64,000 bases of DNA from Treponema sp. (GTDB lineage Bacteria > Spirochaetota > Spirochaetia > Treponematales > Treponemataceae), in the NCBI GenBank assembly GCA_016293495.1, contig JAEDED010000001.1:1-64000 (forward strand), given 5' to 3'. The notes beneath the pieces were generated by a model. That model was not told the DNA's origin and made no database searches. It saw only the letters and a list, made by a program, of their open reading frames with translations. Every line of letters begins with the position of its first letter. Position 1 is the stretch's first letter. Position numbers and translations under genes: made by a program. Of this stretch, positions 35,691-43,388 are shown piece by piece.

Positions 35691-36215
35691 ATGAAAATAA
35701 TTATATACGGTTCTCAGTACGGGACAACAAAGAAATATGCAGAGGAATTAGGAAGACGTACAAATATTGAAGTTAAGAATTATGAGGATATAGATGACAT
35801 TAGCTTATATGGCACGATAATTTATTTCGGTGCACTTTATGCAGGTGGTGTTATGGGTATGAAGAAAACATTTAGCAAACTTTCCACTGTAGCTGGGAAG
35901 AAGATAATAATTGCTACTGTCGGTTTGGCTGATCCTAAGGATATTGAAAATACAAAAGTTATAAAGAGTGGAATGAGAAAGCAGCTGTCACAAAATATAT
36001 ATGAACAAGCACATATTATGCATTTAAGAGGTGGCATTGATTATTCTTGTTTAGGATTTAAGCATAAAACAATGATGGCTATGCTGTACAAAAAAGCAAC
36101 AGGGTTACCTGAGGAGAAAAAGACGGCAGAAGTTAAGGCAATGATAGAAACTTATAATCAAAAAGTGGATTTTATAAATTTTGGCTGTTTAGATGAAATA
36201 ATGACGTTAATGTAA
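35691..36215 (+). CDS. Flavodoxin-domain protein
   Basis: 174 residues. The FMN phosphate loop is YGSQYGTTKKYAEEL (residues 6-20); YFGALYAGGVMGMKK matches the second FMN loop of HemG/flavodoxin-domain proteins. It may serve as a small electron carrier or quinone-dependent oxidase. No membrane segment. Start with AAGGAG. The gene is intact and on the island; its function in this host is unknown. Confidence 0.8.
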   Translation: MKIIIYGSQYGTTKKYAEELGRRTNIEVKNYEDIDDISLYGTIIYFGALYAGGVMGMKKTFSKLSTVAGKKIIIATVGLADPKDIENTKVIKSGMRKQLSQNIYEQAHIMHLRGGIDYSCLGFKHKTMMAMLYKKATGLPEEKKTAEVKAMIETYNQKVDFINFGCLDEIMTLM

Positions 36216-36261
36216 ATTCGAAGTTGTAGGTATGGTAAATTCTTATTTAGCTGTGAAGGAG
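36214..36261 (+). repeat. Island intergenic motif, copies 6 and 7
   Basis: Two AAATTC-led copies, the second AAATTCTTATTTAGCTGTG then AAGGAG, in front of the GyrI-like remnant. Confidence 0.5.
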
Positions 36262-36269
36262 AAATGTAA

Positions 36270-36489
36270 ATGGCATTCGATTTTAAGAAAGAATATAAAG
36301 AGTTCTATATGCCAAAGAATAAACCAGAGATAGTTACTGTTCCAAAGGCAAATTATATTGCGGTAAGAGGTAAAGGTAATCCGAATGAAGAAGGTGGATT
36401 GTTCATCGGCAGAATTCCTCACAATTGATGAAGGTTTATGTGTTCAGATTATGCATTTAGGTGCATTTGATGATGAACCAGCTTACTGA
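36270..36489 (+). pseudogene. GyrI-like protein gene with internal deletion
   Basis: The start is normal (MAFDFKKEYKEFYMPKNKPE, then VPKANYIAVRGKG, typical of Firmicute GyrI-like/SOUL-fold proteins). After NPNEEGG the frame breaks into stops; another frame resumes with AEFLTIDEGLCVQIMHLGAF and stops at DDEPAY. About two thirds of the normal ~200 residues are missing, including the middle and C-terminus. This is one of the island's broken genes. Confidence 0.7.
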
Positions 36490-36506
36490 AGATAGAGGAG
36501 AATTGT

Positions 36507-37025
36507 ATGAAGGATGCATTGATAATAATAGATGTTCAAAATGATTATTTTCCGGGAGGAACTTGTGAATTACATAAGCCTTATGAAGCAGAAGAAAGAA
36601 TTAAGGAATTAATCGAAGAAAGTAGAGCGGTAAGTCGAAAAATTGTGTATATACAACACATAAATCCACCCGATGATTATTTCTTTATAGAAGGTACAAA
36701 AGGAGTAGAAATTTCAGATAGGATTAAACCTTCTAGAGAAGATAAAATTATAATAAAGTATTATCCGAACAGTTTTCTTGAGACAGATCTGGATGAGTAT
36801 CTTAAAAGCATTGGAGTGAAGGAACTCATTATATGCGGTATGATGACACATATGTGTGTCGATACAACTGTAAGAGCGGCAATGGATTATGGTTATTCTG
36901 TAAAATTGGTCGCAGACGCATGTGCAACTATGGATCTCGAAATAAATGGAGAAATAATTCCTGCAGAAATAGTTCAAAAATCATTTGTAGCTGCTCTTAA
37001 AGATGTTTTTGCAACGATTATATAA
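36507..37025 (+). CDS. Isochorismatase-family cysteine hydrolase
   Basis: 172 residues. Catalytic triad positions are visible: Asp in IIIDVQNDYFPGG, Lys in IIIKYYPNSF, and Cys in CGMMTHMCVDTTVRAA with the cis-peptide before it. It could be a nicotinamidase- or isochorismatase-like amidase; the zinc-site spacing is not clearly nicotinamidase. The start follows GAGGAGAATTGT. It is intact, in the island. A nearby fragment at 37079 comes from another member of the same family. Confidence 0.85.
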   Translation: MKDALIIIDVQNDYFPGGTCELHKPYEAEERIKELIEESRAVSRKIVYIQHINPPDDYFFIEGTKGVEISDRIKPSREDKIIIKYYPNSFLETDLDEYLKSIGVKELIICGMMTHMCVDTTVRAAMDYGYSVKLVADACATMDLEINGEIIPAEIVQKSFVAALKDVFATII

Positions 37026-37064
37026 ATTCTAATCTAGTGAACTGCTAGATTCCGATTTTTAGTG
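37024..37064 (+). repeat. Island intergenic motif, copies 8 and 9
   Basis: AAATTCTAATCTAG followed by AGATTCCGATTTTTAGTG; AATCTAG (37031-37037) and CTAGATT (37045-37051) are a perfect 7-bp hairpin with a 7-base loop. Confidence 0.6.
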
Positions 37065-37078
37065 CAAAGAAGACCTGA

Positions 37079-37213
37079 ATGAAATTATTAGTTATAGATA
37101 TACAAAAAGGAATTACCGACAATAGACTCTATAATTTTGAATCATTTATAGATAATACGAATAGAATTAATTGTTGTAAGTGCGGTATTCACTTTTACCA
37201 AAGTCAAATTTGA
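37079..37213 (+). pseudogene. N-terminal fragment of a second isochorismatase-family gene
   Basis: MKLLVIDIQKGITDNRLYNF followed by ESFIDNTNRIN is a normal family N-terminus with the catalytic Asp; after about 31 residues it runs into the right direct repeat and the 3' end of the opposite-strand gene. The rest was lost at the island edge. Confidence 0.7.
37164..37191 (+). repeat. Right direct repeat of the foreign island
   Basis: Matches 33496-33523 at 25 of 28 positions. It overlaps the last codons and stop of the minus-strand gene 37167-37643, which would be the ancestral target. Confidence 0.65.
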
Positions 37214-37643
37214 TGTCAGGGTTTGCGGTCTTCATTGCGTTCAATAATTGTTCAAAAGCAGAATTATCTGTTGAAAGCTGCATTTCTGGCTGAAAGACTT
37301 TATCTTTGGTTTTGATTATCCAGTAACTCTGATAAGTCGGTCTTCTCGGAAGTCCGTTTTTCATTCCAAAAAGAACAATGTCTTTATAGTAAATTACAGT
37401 CCGTTTATTAAAACAGACATCAATCAATTTTTCATCATCAAATTCAAGACGGGCATTGTTTATATAGAAAGCATTTACAATGCAAACCACAGAAACCAGC
37501 AGTAAGCCAGAAATGAAAAATGGATTATCCCTAAATCCTTCCTCAATCATCAGGACTACCGCAATAACCTGCAGTGACAACGCCAATCCAGAAAATATGA
37601 TTGTCTGAAAAATCCGAAACTTAAGACTATATCGAATCTCCAT
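37167..37643 (-). CDS. Membrane protein with PH-like domain, downstream of the biotin transporter
   Basis: 158 residues: two membrane helices (IFQTIIFSGLALSLQVIAVV; FFISGLLLVSVVCIVNAFYI) then a soluble beta domain (ARLEFDDEKLIDVCFNKRTV, SYWIIKTKDKVFQPE) resembling bacterial PH domains. The N-terminus overlaps the BioN-like gene by 17 bp, so it is in the transporter operon, but no biotin link is known. The C-terminal SEYRTYNN lies in the island's right direct repeat. Function unknown. Confidence 0.65.
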   Translation of the reverse strand: MEIRYSLKFRIFQTIIFSGLALSLQVIAVVLMIEEGFRDNPFFISGLLLVSVVCIVNAFYINNARLEFDDEKLIDVCFNKRTVIYYKDIVLFGMKNGLPRRPTYQSYWIIKTKDKVFQPEMQLSTDNSAFEQLLNAMKTANPDIKFDFGKSEYRTYNN

Positions 37644-38319
37644 CTCTTACCTCCAGCGCCCTTGCTGCACTGTAGGCTTTTTTCATTCCTACAAAGAACA
37701 GAACCGGCAGAAGTCTTAAATACATTATAACACCTTTTCTGCCACCACGTGCAAGCCATGCACGCTTTGACTGTTCCCAGATTTTTGATACCATAGGAAT
37801 GAAATTTAAAAAAAGAGAAACTGCATCTGTCACAAGATTTTTTTCTTTCAAATGGAACATTTTCCGAACGTTTTTTTCAATTGTCCAGATTCCTTCACGC
37901 AGTTCCAGAGAAGTAGAAGTTTTAAAAACAAGACTTGCGCTCTGCAATACAGAAAAAATTTTAATCAAAAGAAAAACCGATTCTCTCTGGTTTTCCCATG
38001 AAAACACTTTTCCAAAATCCAGATTGCCGCTTCCAAGTGCGGTAAGGACATCCATCAGAACAACAAAAGCCCCATAATACAGAACAGGCTTCAAGTCCGT
38101 AATCTGTTCCCTCAGAGAGAACTTAAGCACACAAGCTGTCCCAAACTGAACTGCTATCAGTACCACCGCAAAATATACCGGCAGACATAAAAACAGAATG
38201 TTGATGAAAGGAATAAAAAGAAGTTTTGCCCATGCAGGACATTTATGCAAAAAAGAATTTCCGGCTTTGTATGAGAACGAAGAATATTTTTTTGTTACTT
38301 TAATTTTTTCTTTTGCCAT
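37627..38319 (-). CDS. bioN: ECF transporter transmembrane (T) component, BioN-like
   Basis: About 230 residues with 4-5 membrane helices and the coupling-helix signature near WEQSKRAWLARGGRKG (the A-R-G-type motif of EcfT/BioN that touches the ATPase). It couples ATP hydrolysis to substrate release from BioY. The ATG at 38319, 2 bases after the BioM stop, is chosen; the longer frame would overlap BioM. Gene order bioY-bioM-bioN with overlaps supports a dedicated biotin ECF importer. Confidence 0.85.
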   Translation of the reverse strand: MAKEKIKVTKKYSSFSYKAGNSFLHKCPAWAKLLFIPFINILFLCLPVYFAVVLIAVQFGTACVLKFSLREQITDLKPVLYYGAFVVLMDVLTALGSGNLDFGKVFSWENQRESVFLLIKIFSVLQSASLVFKTSTSLELREGIWTIEKNVRKMFHLKEKNLVTDAVSLFLNFIPMVSKIWEQSKRAWLARGGRKGVIMYLRLLPVLFFVGMKKAYSAARALEVRDGDSI

Positions 38320-38321
38320 TT

Positions 38322-39035
38322 TTACCAGATCAGATCTTTTACAGCCTTGTATGACACAAGGGGATTTCTGATGTTCCACTGCTCCAGATTCTGTTTAAGG
38401 CCGTCAGAAGGAGTTCCATCAAAAACCTTTTCACCACGAAACAAAACCACAAACTGATCTGCAAGACCAAGACATTTTTCCAACTCGTGACTCAAAATGA
38501 TTACAGTTTTACCCTGCTCTTTGAGTGCCTTTATCAGATCGTTGACCTGCTTTACGCCACCAAAATCAAGATTCGCATAAGGTTCATCCATGATAATGAT
38601 ATTCAAATCCATGGCTATCATACAGGCAACGGCCAGACGACGTTTTTCTCCACCAGAAAGAAAGCGCGCAGGAAAATCAGCCTTTGCCATAAGTCCAGTC
38701 TTTTCTAATGCTGAACTTACAGCGGCCTCCACTTTTTCCGCCTTCCAGCCAAGATTCTTTGGCCCAAAAGCGATATCCTCCCGTGGAGTCTCTCCAAGAA
38801 TCTGAGTCTCTGCTTCCTGAAAAACAAGACCGACTCTGCTTCCACAATCAACAGTGCCATCATCCGCTTCCTCAAGACCTGCAATTATAGACATGAGAAC
38901 ACTCTTTCCAGAGCCATTCTCGCCACCGATCACTACACAGGAACCATCAGAAATTTTAAGACTCACATTCTTTAAGGCACGGTTCAGGCCTTCTGATGTT
39001 TCAAAAGTTTTACTGACATTGCTGATTGTAATCAA
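38322..39035 (-). CDS. bioM: ECF transporter ATP-binding component, BioM-like
   Basis: About 237 residues. Walker A GGENGSGKSVL, Q-loop VFQEAETQI, signature LSGGEKRRLAVAC, Walker B IIIMDEPYANLD and H-loop LSHELEK are all present. It powers biotin uptake through BioY. The start is taken as TTG at 39035, one base after the bioY stop, with GAGG six bases upstream; a longer frame into bioY has no support. Its 3' end is 2 bp from bioN. Confidence 0.88.
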   Translation of the reverse strand: MITISNVSKTFETSEGLNRALKNVSLKISDGSCVVIGGENGSGKSVLMSIIAGLEEADDGTVDCGSRVGLVFQEAETQILGETPREDIAFGPKNLGWKAEKVEAAVSSALEKTGLMAKADFPARFLSGGEKRRLAVACMIAMDLNIIIMDEPYANLDFGGVKQVNDLIKALKEQGKTVIILSHELEKCLGLADQFVVLFRGEKVFDGTPSDGLKQNLEQWNIRNPLVSYKAVKDLIW

Positions 39036-39036
39036 A

Positions 39037-39666
39037 TTATTCCTCGTTACTTGTTTTTGGATCTTTTTTCTTTCCAGAATACAGATACTGTGCGACAACA
39101 GGTCTTACCGCAAGCGCAACAGGAATGCAGACTGCAAATTTAATAAGGTCACCAGGTATAAATGGAACTACACAAGCCTTCATTGTATATGCAAAAGCAG
39201 AAACCCCTTCAGGAACTTTTCCTGCCTGCAAAGCCCAACGTGAAAAATGGAAAACTCCAGGAATATAAAGCACAACCATTCCCACAAGAAGACCTGCAAC
39301 AACACGGATTACAGTCACAGCATTAACCTTTTTCTGTTCAACAGAAGGACGGCCTGCAATAAATCCTGCAATAATTGCACCAATTAAATAACCTGGCAAA
39401 AATCCACCAGTAGGTCCTGCCCATACACCGAGACCACTAGTTCCACCAGAATAAACAGGAAGTCCGATTAAACCTGCAACAAGCCAGAGCGCAGTAGGAG
39501 TTCCACCAAGAACTCCACCTAAAAGAACCCCTGTCAAAACACAGAGCGCATTCTGCAATACGATTGGAACTGGTCCCAAGGGAATACGAAGAAAGCAGCC
39601 GATACAAACGATAGCTGCAAACAATGCAATAAATGAAACTGTAAGTAATGTTTTTGATCTTTTCAT
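39037..39666 (-). CDS. bioY: Biotin transporter substrate-binding component BioY
   Basis: 209 residues, about six membrane helices. Conserved BioY segments include FLRIPLGPVPIVLQNALCVL, LVAGLIGLPVYSGGTSGLGV and PTGGFLPGYLIGAIIAGFIA. It binds biotin with very high affinity and works with the BioMN module here. It is divergent from bioB with a BirA-type operator between them, so uptake and synthesis are likely repressed together. Confidence 0.93.
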   Translation of the reverse strand: MKRSKTLLTVSFIALFAAIVCIGCFLRIPLGPVPIVLQNALCVLTGVLLGGVLGGTPTALWLVAGLIGLPVYSGGTSGLGVWAGPTGGFLPGYLIGAIIAGFIAGRPSVEQKKVNAVTVIRVVAGLLVGMVVLYIPGVFHFSRWALQAGKVPEGVSAFAYTMKACVVPFIPGDLIKFAVCIPVALAVRPVVAQYLYSGKKKDPKTSNEE

Positions 39667-39683
39667 GGCAGGAATTTAACATA

Positions 39684-39717
39684 TTGTAAACTTAAATTCA
39701 ATAGAACTGGTTTACAA
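39684..39717. promoter_or_regulatory. BirA operator between bioY and bioB
   Basis: TTGTAAACT-N16-GGTTTACAA: the perfect-length dyad of the classic BirA box, with a single mismatch in one arm. It sits in the 109-bp shared upstream region of two biotin genes, and birA in this window has the DNA-binding domain needed. Confidence 0.9.
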
Positions 39718-39775
39718 TCTTGATTTCCTTATAAAAATACTCTAAGATTTCATCGTATTACACCTGGAGACTCCT

Positions 39776-40732
39776 ATGACAATAACAGAACTCAAAGAAA
39801 AAATCCTTTCCGGCTACCGCATTACAAGAAATGACGAACTTACAATATTTAAAATCTGCGATTTTATGGAACTATGTCAGGCCGCAGATGAAATCCGTGA
39901 AAAATTTTCCGGAAATCAAGTGGAACTTTGTTCCATTATAAATGGTAAAAGCGGACATTGCAGTGAAAACTGCCGGTTCTGTGCTCAAAGTGCTTTTAAC
40001 AAAACTGACTGTGAAACTTATGATTTTATTGAAGATGAAAAAATTGTAGCTCGTGCCGTGCAGGATGCTAATGAAGGAGTTCACAGATTTGCAATTGTAA
40101 CATCTGGCCGTTCACTTTCAGGGGCGGATTTTGAAAAAGCAATCAATGTCTACAAGAAGATGAGTTCCACCCTAAAGATGAACTTCTGCGCTTCCTTCGG
40201 CTTTCTTACAAAAGACCAGCTTCTCCGACTCAAAGATGCAGGCGTTACCCGCTATCACCACAACATCGAAACAAGCCGCCGAAATTTTCCCAACATCTGC
40301 ACAAGCCACACTTTCGACATGAAACTTGAGACAATCAAAACCGTTAAAGAAATCGGTATGAAAATCTGTTCCGGTGGAATCATAGGCATGGGCGAGACTT
40401 TTGAAGACAGAATTGATATGGCGCTGACTTTATCCGAGGCAGGTGTAGATTCGATTCCGATAAATGCCCTTATGCCGATAAAAGGTACTCCTTTCGAAAA
40501 TATCCAGCAGCTTTCAGAAGATGAAATTCTTCGCACCATTGCTATGTTCCGTTTCATAAATCCACAAAGCACTATCCGCCTTGCTGCAGGAAGAAAGCTC
40601 CTTTCCAACAGCGGAGAAAAGGCCTTTAATGCCGGCGCAAATGCAATGATCACAGGTAATATGCTTACTACAAGTGGAACTACTATCGCAGGCGATATTT
40701 CTCTTATGAAAAAGATGGGGCGCAAAGTATGA
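39776..40732 (+). CDS. bioB: Biotin synthase
   Basis: 318 residues. Radical SAM cluster motif in GHCSENCRFCAQSAF (C-x3-C-x2-C). Downstream segments FAIVTSGRSLSG, RYHHNIETSRRNFPNIC and GGIIGMGETFEDRID match BioB. It inserts sulfur into dethiobiotin. No bioA, bioD or bioF is in the window, so it may act on salvaged dethiobiotin or rely on distant genes. Start after GGAGA. A 17-codon ATGA-overlapping frame follows. Confidence 0.93.
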   Translation: MTITELKEKILSGYRITRNDELTIFKICDFMELCQAADEIREKFSGNQVELCSIINGKSGHCSENCRFCAQSAFNKTDCETYDFIEDEKIVARAVQDANEGVHRFAIVTSGRSLSGADFEKAINVYKKMSSTLKMNFCASFGFLTKDQLLRLKDAGVTRYHHNIETSRRNFPNICTSHTFDMKLETIKTVKEIGMKICSGGIIGMGETFEDRIDMALTLSEAGVDSIPINALMPIKGTPFENIQQLSEDEILRTIAMFRFINPQSTIRLAAGRKLLSNSGEKAFNAGANAMITGNMLTTSGTTIAGDISLMKKMGRKV

Positions 40733-40864
40733 TTCTTATCGCTGAAAGTTCCATAAAGAACAGTGGCTTTATATTCCTTTGACTTTTCTTTCTATATAAA
40801 CTATTCTAAATTTGTTCACCTAACCGGTGCCAATTCTTTTATAAACTGTTACAAGGAGAATATC

Positions 40865-41338
40865 ATGGATTTAATCCCAAGCTTTCAGGTAGATCATATT
40901 AAACTCGTTCCGGGAATTTACGAGTCCCGCGTTGATACAGTCGGCGACCAGTTTGTCACAACATTCGACATCCGTATGAAAAAGCCTAACCTTGAACCAA
41001 CCCTTCACGGAAACGCAATTCACACAATCGAACACCTTATCGCAACATTCCTCCGTAACGATCCTGAATGGAAAGACAAGACTGTATACTGGGGACCAAT
41101 GGGTTGTCTTACAGGCTGTTACTTTATCGTAAAAGGTCGTCCAACACCTCAGGAAATTCTCCCCGTAATGATCCGTGCATTTGAATTCTGCGCTAACTTT
41201 GAAGGCGATATTCCTGGTGCAAAACCAGATGAATGCGGAAATTATCTTTTCCAGGATTTACCAACTGCAAAATGGGAAGCTTCAAAATACCTTGAAGTAT
41301 TAAAAAACAATCCTTGTTTTGAATATCCTAAAAAATAA
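40865..41338 (+). CDS. luxS: S-ribosylhomocysteine lyase
   Basis: 157 residues. Metal ligands appear as HTIEHLIATF (H-x3-H) and the GCLTGCYF Cys. LuxS cleaves S-ribosylhomocysteine to homocysteine and DPD, the autoinducer-2 precursor, as part of methyl-cycle recycling. The ATG at 40865 is chosen for the AAGGAG site and because homology starts at MDLIPSFQVDH; the longer frame is spurious. Monocistronic, with a strong terminator. Confidence 0.96.
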   Translation: MDLIPSFQVDHIKLVPGIYESRVDTVGDQFVTTFDIRMKKPNLEPTLHGNAIHTIEHLIATFLRNDPEWKDKTVYWGPMGCLTGCYFIVKGRPTPQEILPVMIRAFEFCANFEGDIPGAKPDECGNYLFQDLPTAKWEASKYLEVLKNNPCFEYPKK

Positions 41339-41366
41339 AATATCCGAAATTCACTTTCGATAAAAA

Positions 41367-41418
41367 AAGGCGATCCGTTTGAAGTCTTTATGCACTTCAT
41401 CCGAAATCGCCTTTTTTT
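41367..41418. terminator. Bidirectional terminator between luxS and the ABC operon
   Basis: Stem AAGGCGATnCG...CGnATCGCCTT (with inner GAAGT/ACTTC) flanked by an A-run on the left and a T-run on the right; serves luxS and the convergent ABC importer. Confidence 0.88.
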
Positions 41419-41466
41419 AGTTTAATACTTTTTCAGTATATTATTTTTCAGACTTCTGATTTTATC

Positions 41467-42249
41467 TTAACCTAAAAGCTTATCGCTTACTTCACCTGAC
41501 ACGCTGAACTTGGCAAGAAGATCTTCAACTATAAGGTTTTTCTTTTCTTCGTCACGAACATCGTAAACTACTTTTCCGTCCATCATCATGATGAGGCGGT
41601 TTCCGTAGCGGATAGCGTCTTTCATGTTGTGGGTTACCATAAAGGTTGTAAGATGATCTTTTGTTACGAATTCTTCTGTAAGTTCAAGAACCTTCTTTGC
41701 TGTTTTTGGATCGAGTGCGGCTGTGTGTTCGTCGAGAAGAAGAAGTTCCGGTTTCTGAAGGCATGACATTAAAAGTGTAAGTGCCTGGCGCTGTCCGCCT
41801 GAAAGTAAACCGACCTTTGCCTGCATTCTGTTTTCAAGTCCAAGGTCAAGAAGTGCGAGCTTTTCGCGGTACATTTCTCTCTCGGAATTTTTGATATACC
41901 ATGCAAGGCTGCGTTTTTTTCCGCGACGGTATGCCATTGCGAGATTTTCTTCAATTGACATATTAGCTGCTGTTCCCATCATCGGATCCTGGAATACGCG
42001 ACCAAGATATTTTGCACGAATATATTCCGGTTTGTGTGTAAGTTCACTGTTGTTAAGAACGATAGAACCAGTGTCGCTGTAATGAACTCCGGCAATCAGG
42101 TTTAACAGTGTAGATTTTCCGGCACCGTTACCGCCGATGACTGTAACAAAGTCACCGTCTTTAAGTTCAAGATCAATTCCACGAAGTGCTTTCTTTTCTG
42201 TAATTGTTCCAGGATTGAATGTTTTAGTAATATTTGTAAGTTTTAACAT
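41467..42249 (-). CDS. ABC transporter ATPase, TrpXYZ-type importer
   Basis: 260 residues. Walker A GGNGAGKSTLLN, signature LLSGGQRQAL, Walker B LLLLDEHTAALD, H-loop VTHNMKD. The DEHTAALDP variant is typical of ATPases paired with PF04392-type binding proteins, such as the tryptophan importer TrpXYZ. It closes a three-gene operon (binding protein, permease, ATPase) divergent from trpB, which supports tryptophan or a related aromatic as substrate; this is inference. Confidence 0.88.
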   Translation of the reverse strand: MLKLTNITKTFNPGTITEKKALRGIDLELKDGDFVTVIGGNGAGKSTLLNLIAGVHYSDTGSIVLNNSELTHKPEYIRAKYLGRVFQDPMMGTAANMSIEENLAMAYRRGKKRSLAWYIKNSEREMYREKLALLDLGLENRMQAKVGLLSGGQRQALTLLMSCLQKPELLLLDEHTAALDPKTAKKVLELTEEFVTKDHLTTFMVTHNMKDAIRYGNRLIMMMDGKVVYDVRDEEKKNLIVEDLLAKFSVSGEVSDKLLG

Positions 42250-42267
42250 TTTTCATTCCCCCTGATA

Positions 42268-43323
42268 TTAGTGCTTAAAATTGTCATCGGCATGTCTTGT
42301 ATCTTTTTCATTTGCCGGTCCAAAATAAGCACGTCTTCTTTTATTGATGGCGTTTTTCATTACAGGAACTGAAAGCGCGATTGCTACGATTACTGCTGTA
42401 ATTACCTTAAGGTCTGTAGGTTTGAATCCTGGAATTGCAAGAGCTGTTGCAATAACGATACGGTATACGATTGAACCGCAGACTACCGCAATCAAACTCC
42501 ACCACAAACCAAAGCGGGTTCCGAAAATGACTTCACCGATAATGATTGAAGCGAGCGCACTTACGATGGCACCCTGGCCCATAAGAACATCACCGTATCC
42601 CTGACTCTGAGCTACAAAAGCACCGCTCAAAGCTACAAGACCGTTTGAAATCATCAAACCGCAGATTTTTGTCATATCTGTATTCACGCCGAGTGCGCGA
42701 ACCATATTTTCATTGCTACCAGTTGCACGAATTGCACTGCCGTATTCTGTTCCGAAGAAAAGATAAACGACGTAAATAATCAATGCAACGATTATTACTC
42801 CAAGAATAAGTGAAACGATTGTTGGAGAAAGTGTTTTTTTCATTCCGTTGACAAGTTCTTTGTATGCAGGATTGTCAACATTAATTTCAATGCCCTTAAT
42901 TTTGGCAAAGAGATCTGTTACCCCTTTTGTAAATTTTGTCATCATTGTTGGGCTACCGATTAAAGGGGTGTTCGGGCGTCCCATGATTCTGATATTAATT
43001 GAATACAATGCAATCTGACTCAAAATTCCCGCAAGAAGAATGTTAATGCGCATTTTTGTAGTCATAAATCCAGTCATCAATCCACAAAGCAGACCTACGA
43101 TAAATACAAAAACCAATGTAAGGTAAGGGTCCATTCCGTGTGTAATCAAAACAGCTGTTACTGCACCACCTGCCGCAAAACTGCCGTCAACAGTCATGTC
43201 AGCCATGTTCAAAAGTCTGAATGAAATATAAACACCCAAAGTGATTAATCCCCAGAGAACTCCCTGAGAAACAGCAGCTGGCAACGCTCTGTAAACTGAT
43301 AAAAGAAAATCAACGAACTGCAT
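42268..43323 (-). CDS. ABC transporter permease, TrpXYZ-type importer
   Basis: 351 residues with about nine membrane helices. GVLWGLITLGVYISFRLLNMADMTVDGSFAAG is split across the first helices, and the loop EYGSAIRATGSNENMVRALGVN is the ATPase-contact region of branched-chain/LivH-like permeases. It lies 18 bp before the ATPase gene. Substrate inferred from the neighbour trpB. (Quoted segments are abbreviated to the first 20 residues where long: GVLWGLITLGVYISF, EYGSAIRATGSNENM.). Confidence 0.86.
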   Translation of the reverse strand: MQFVDFLLSVYRALPAAVSQGVLWGLITLGVYISFRLLNMADMTVDGSFAAGGAVTAVLITHGMDPYLTLVFVFIVGLLCGLMTGFMTTKMRINILLAGILSQIALYSINIRIMGRPNTPLIGSPTMMTKFTKGVTDLFAKIKGIEINVDNPAYKELVNGMKKTLSPTIVSLILGVIIVALIIYVVYLFFGTEYGSAIRATGSNENMVRALGVNTDMTKICGLMISNGLVALSGAFVAQSQGYGDVLMGQGAIVSALASIIIGEVIFGTRFGLWWSLIAVVCGSIVYRIVIATALAIPGFKPTDLKVITAVIVAIALSVPVMKNAINKRRRAYFGPANEKDTRHADDNFKH

Positions 43324-43388
43324 TATTTTTTAACTCCAAATTGAATTAAACAAGGTGACCGTTCAAAATCACCTTGTTTATATTTTGA

